A stretch of DNA of 64,000 nt from Antedon mediterranea (taxonomy: Eukaryota > Echinodermata > Crinoidea > Comatulida > Antedonidae). This document shows positions 63,801 to 64,000 of this stretch, piece after piece; positions within the stretch are counted from its first letter, which is position 1; each line of letters starts with the position of its first letter. The notes below the pieces were generated by a model. It was not told the DNA's origin, did no database searches, and saw only the letters and a program-made list of their open reading frames with translations. The stretch spans positions 4,682,312-4,746,311 of the forward strand of contig NC_092675.1 of the NCBI RefSeq assembly GCF_964355755.1, written 5' to 3'. A program made the translations under genes and the position numbers.

Positions 63801-64000
63801 ATCATTATTAATAGTTGAATAATAATTTTTTCAAAACATTATTAAAACTGAATCAATTGTACATTTGTATGTATTTTCAAAAAAATCCTATAAAAAGGCA
63901 GAAATAATTGTAAAAAAATGCTTTAAAAATTGTTTTACAGAATTGCAAAAAAGATTAAATCTAGTGGCTGATTATGTTATACAGAATGACATTTGGACGC

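Overview
This window looks like AT-rich nuclear DNA from a marine invertebrate deuterostome, probably an echinoderm. The grounds are spliced genes with small exons and large introns, GT-AG junctions, AATAAA signals, many tRNA-derived SINEs and inverted-repeat transposons, and many short AGGCCTA palindromes. The species cannot be named from this alone. Bacterial features such as operons, ribosome binding sites and CRISPR arrays are absent.

Three genes can be read exon by exon with every splice phase agreeing. (1) A minus-strand seven-exon gene (7,983-11,827) encodes a 309-residue UreD/UreH-type urease accessory protein. (2) A plus-strand five-exon gene (14,033-16,680) encodes a 165-residue cyclophilin A-type peptidyl-prolyl isomerase. 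(3) A minus-strand nine-exon gene (21,302-38,100) encodes a 1,938-residue serine/lysine-rich coiled-coil protein that I do not recognise. A single first coding exon of another minus-strand gene lies at 2,284-2,336 and runs off the left end.

From 38 to 64 kb the sequence is mostly intergenic or intronic, AT-rich and full of repeats. It holds scattered weak candidates for minus-strand coding exons (41.4, 43.6, 44.8, 47.4, 55.8 and 60.8 kb). The best is a 128-codon open end with a splice acceptor and polyadenylation signals at 55.8-56.2 kb. I could not assign any of them to a family.

Mobile and repetitive DNA is the other main content: a 5S rRNA-derived SINE-like unit (273-640); a foldback MITE with TTA target duplication (3,041-3,368); a pair of inverted 100-bp arms around 4.1-6.2 kb; two tRNA-SINE copies around ureD; foldback elements upstream of and inside the cyclophilin gene; two 0.8-kb PIF/Harbinger-like elements (45,889-46,697 and 50,334-51,155) carrying decayed Myb/SANT-type reading frames and dense ATACGGTAT motifs; a 27-bp minisatellite (51,490-52,262); an 18-bp minisatellite (about 52,965-53,092); and a pair of short MITEs (54.2 and 56.4 kb). 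The genes show no sign of acting together. UreD would serve a nickel urease encoded elsewhere, and cyclophilin is a general folding enzyme.
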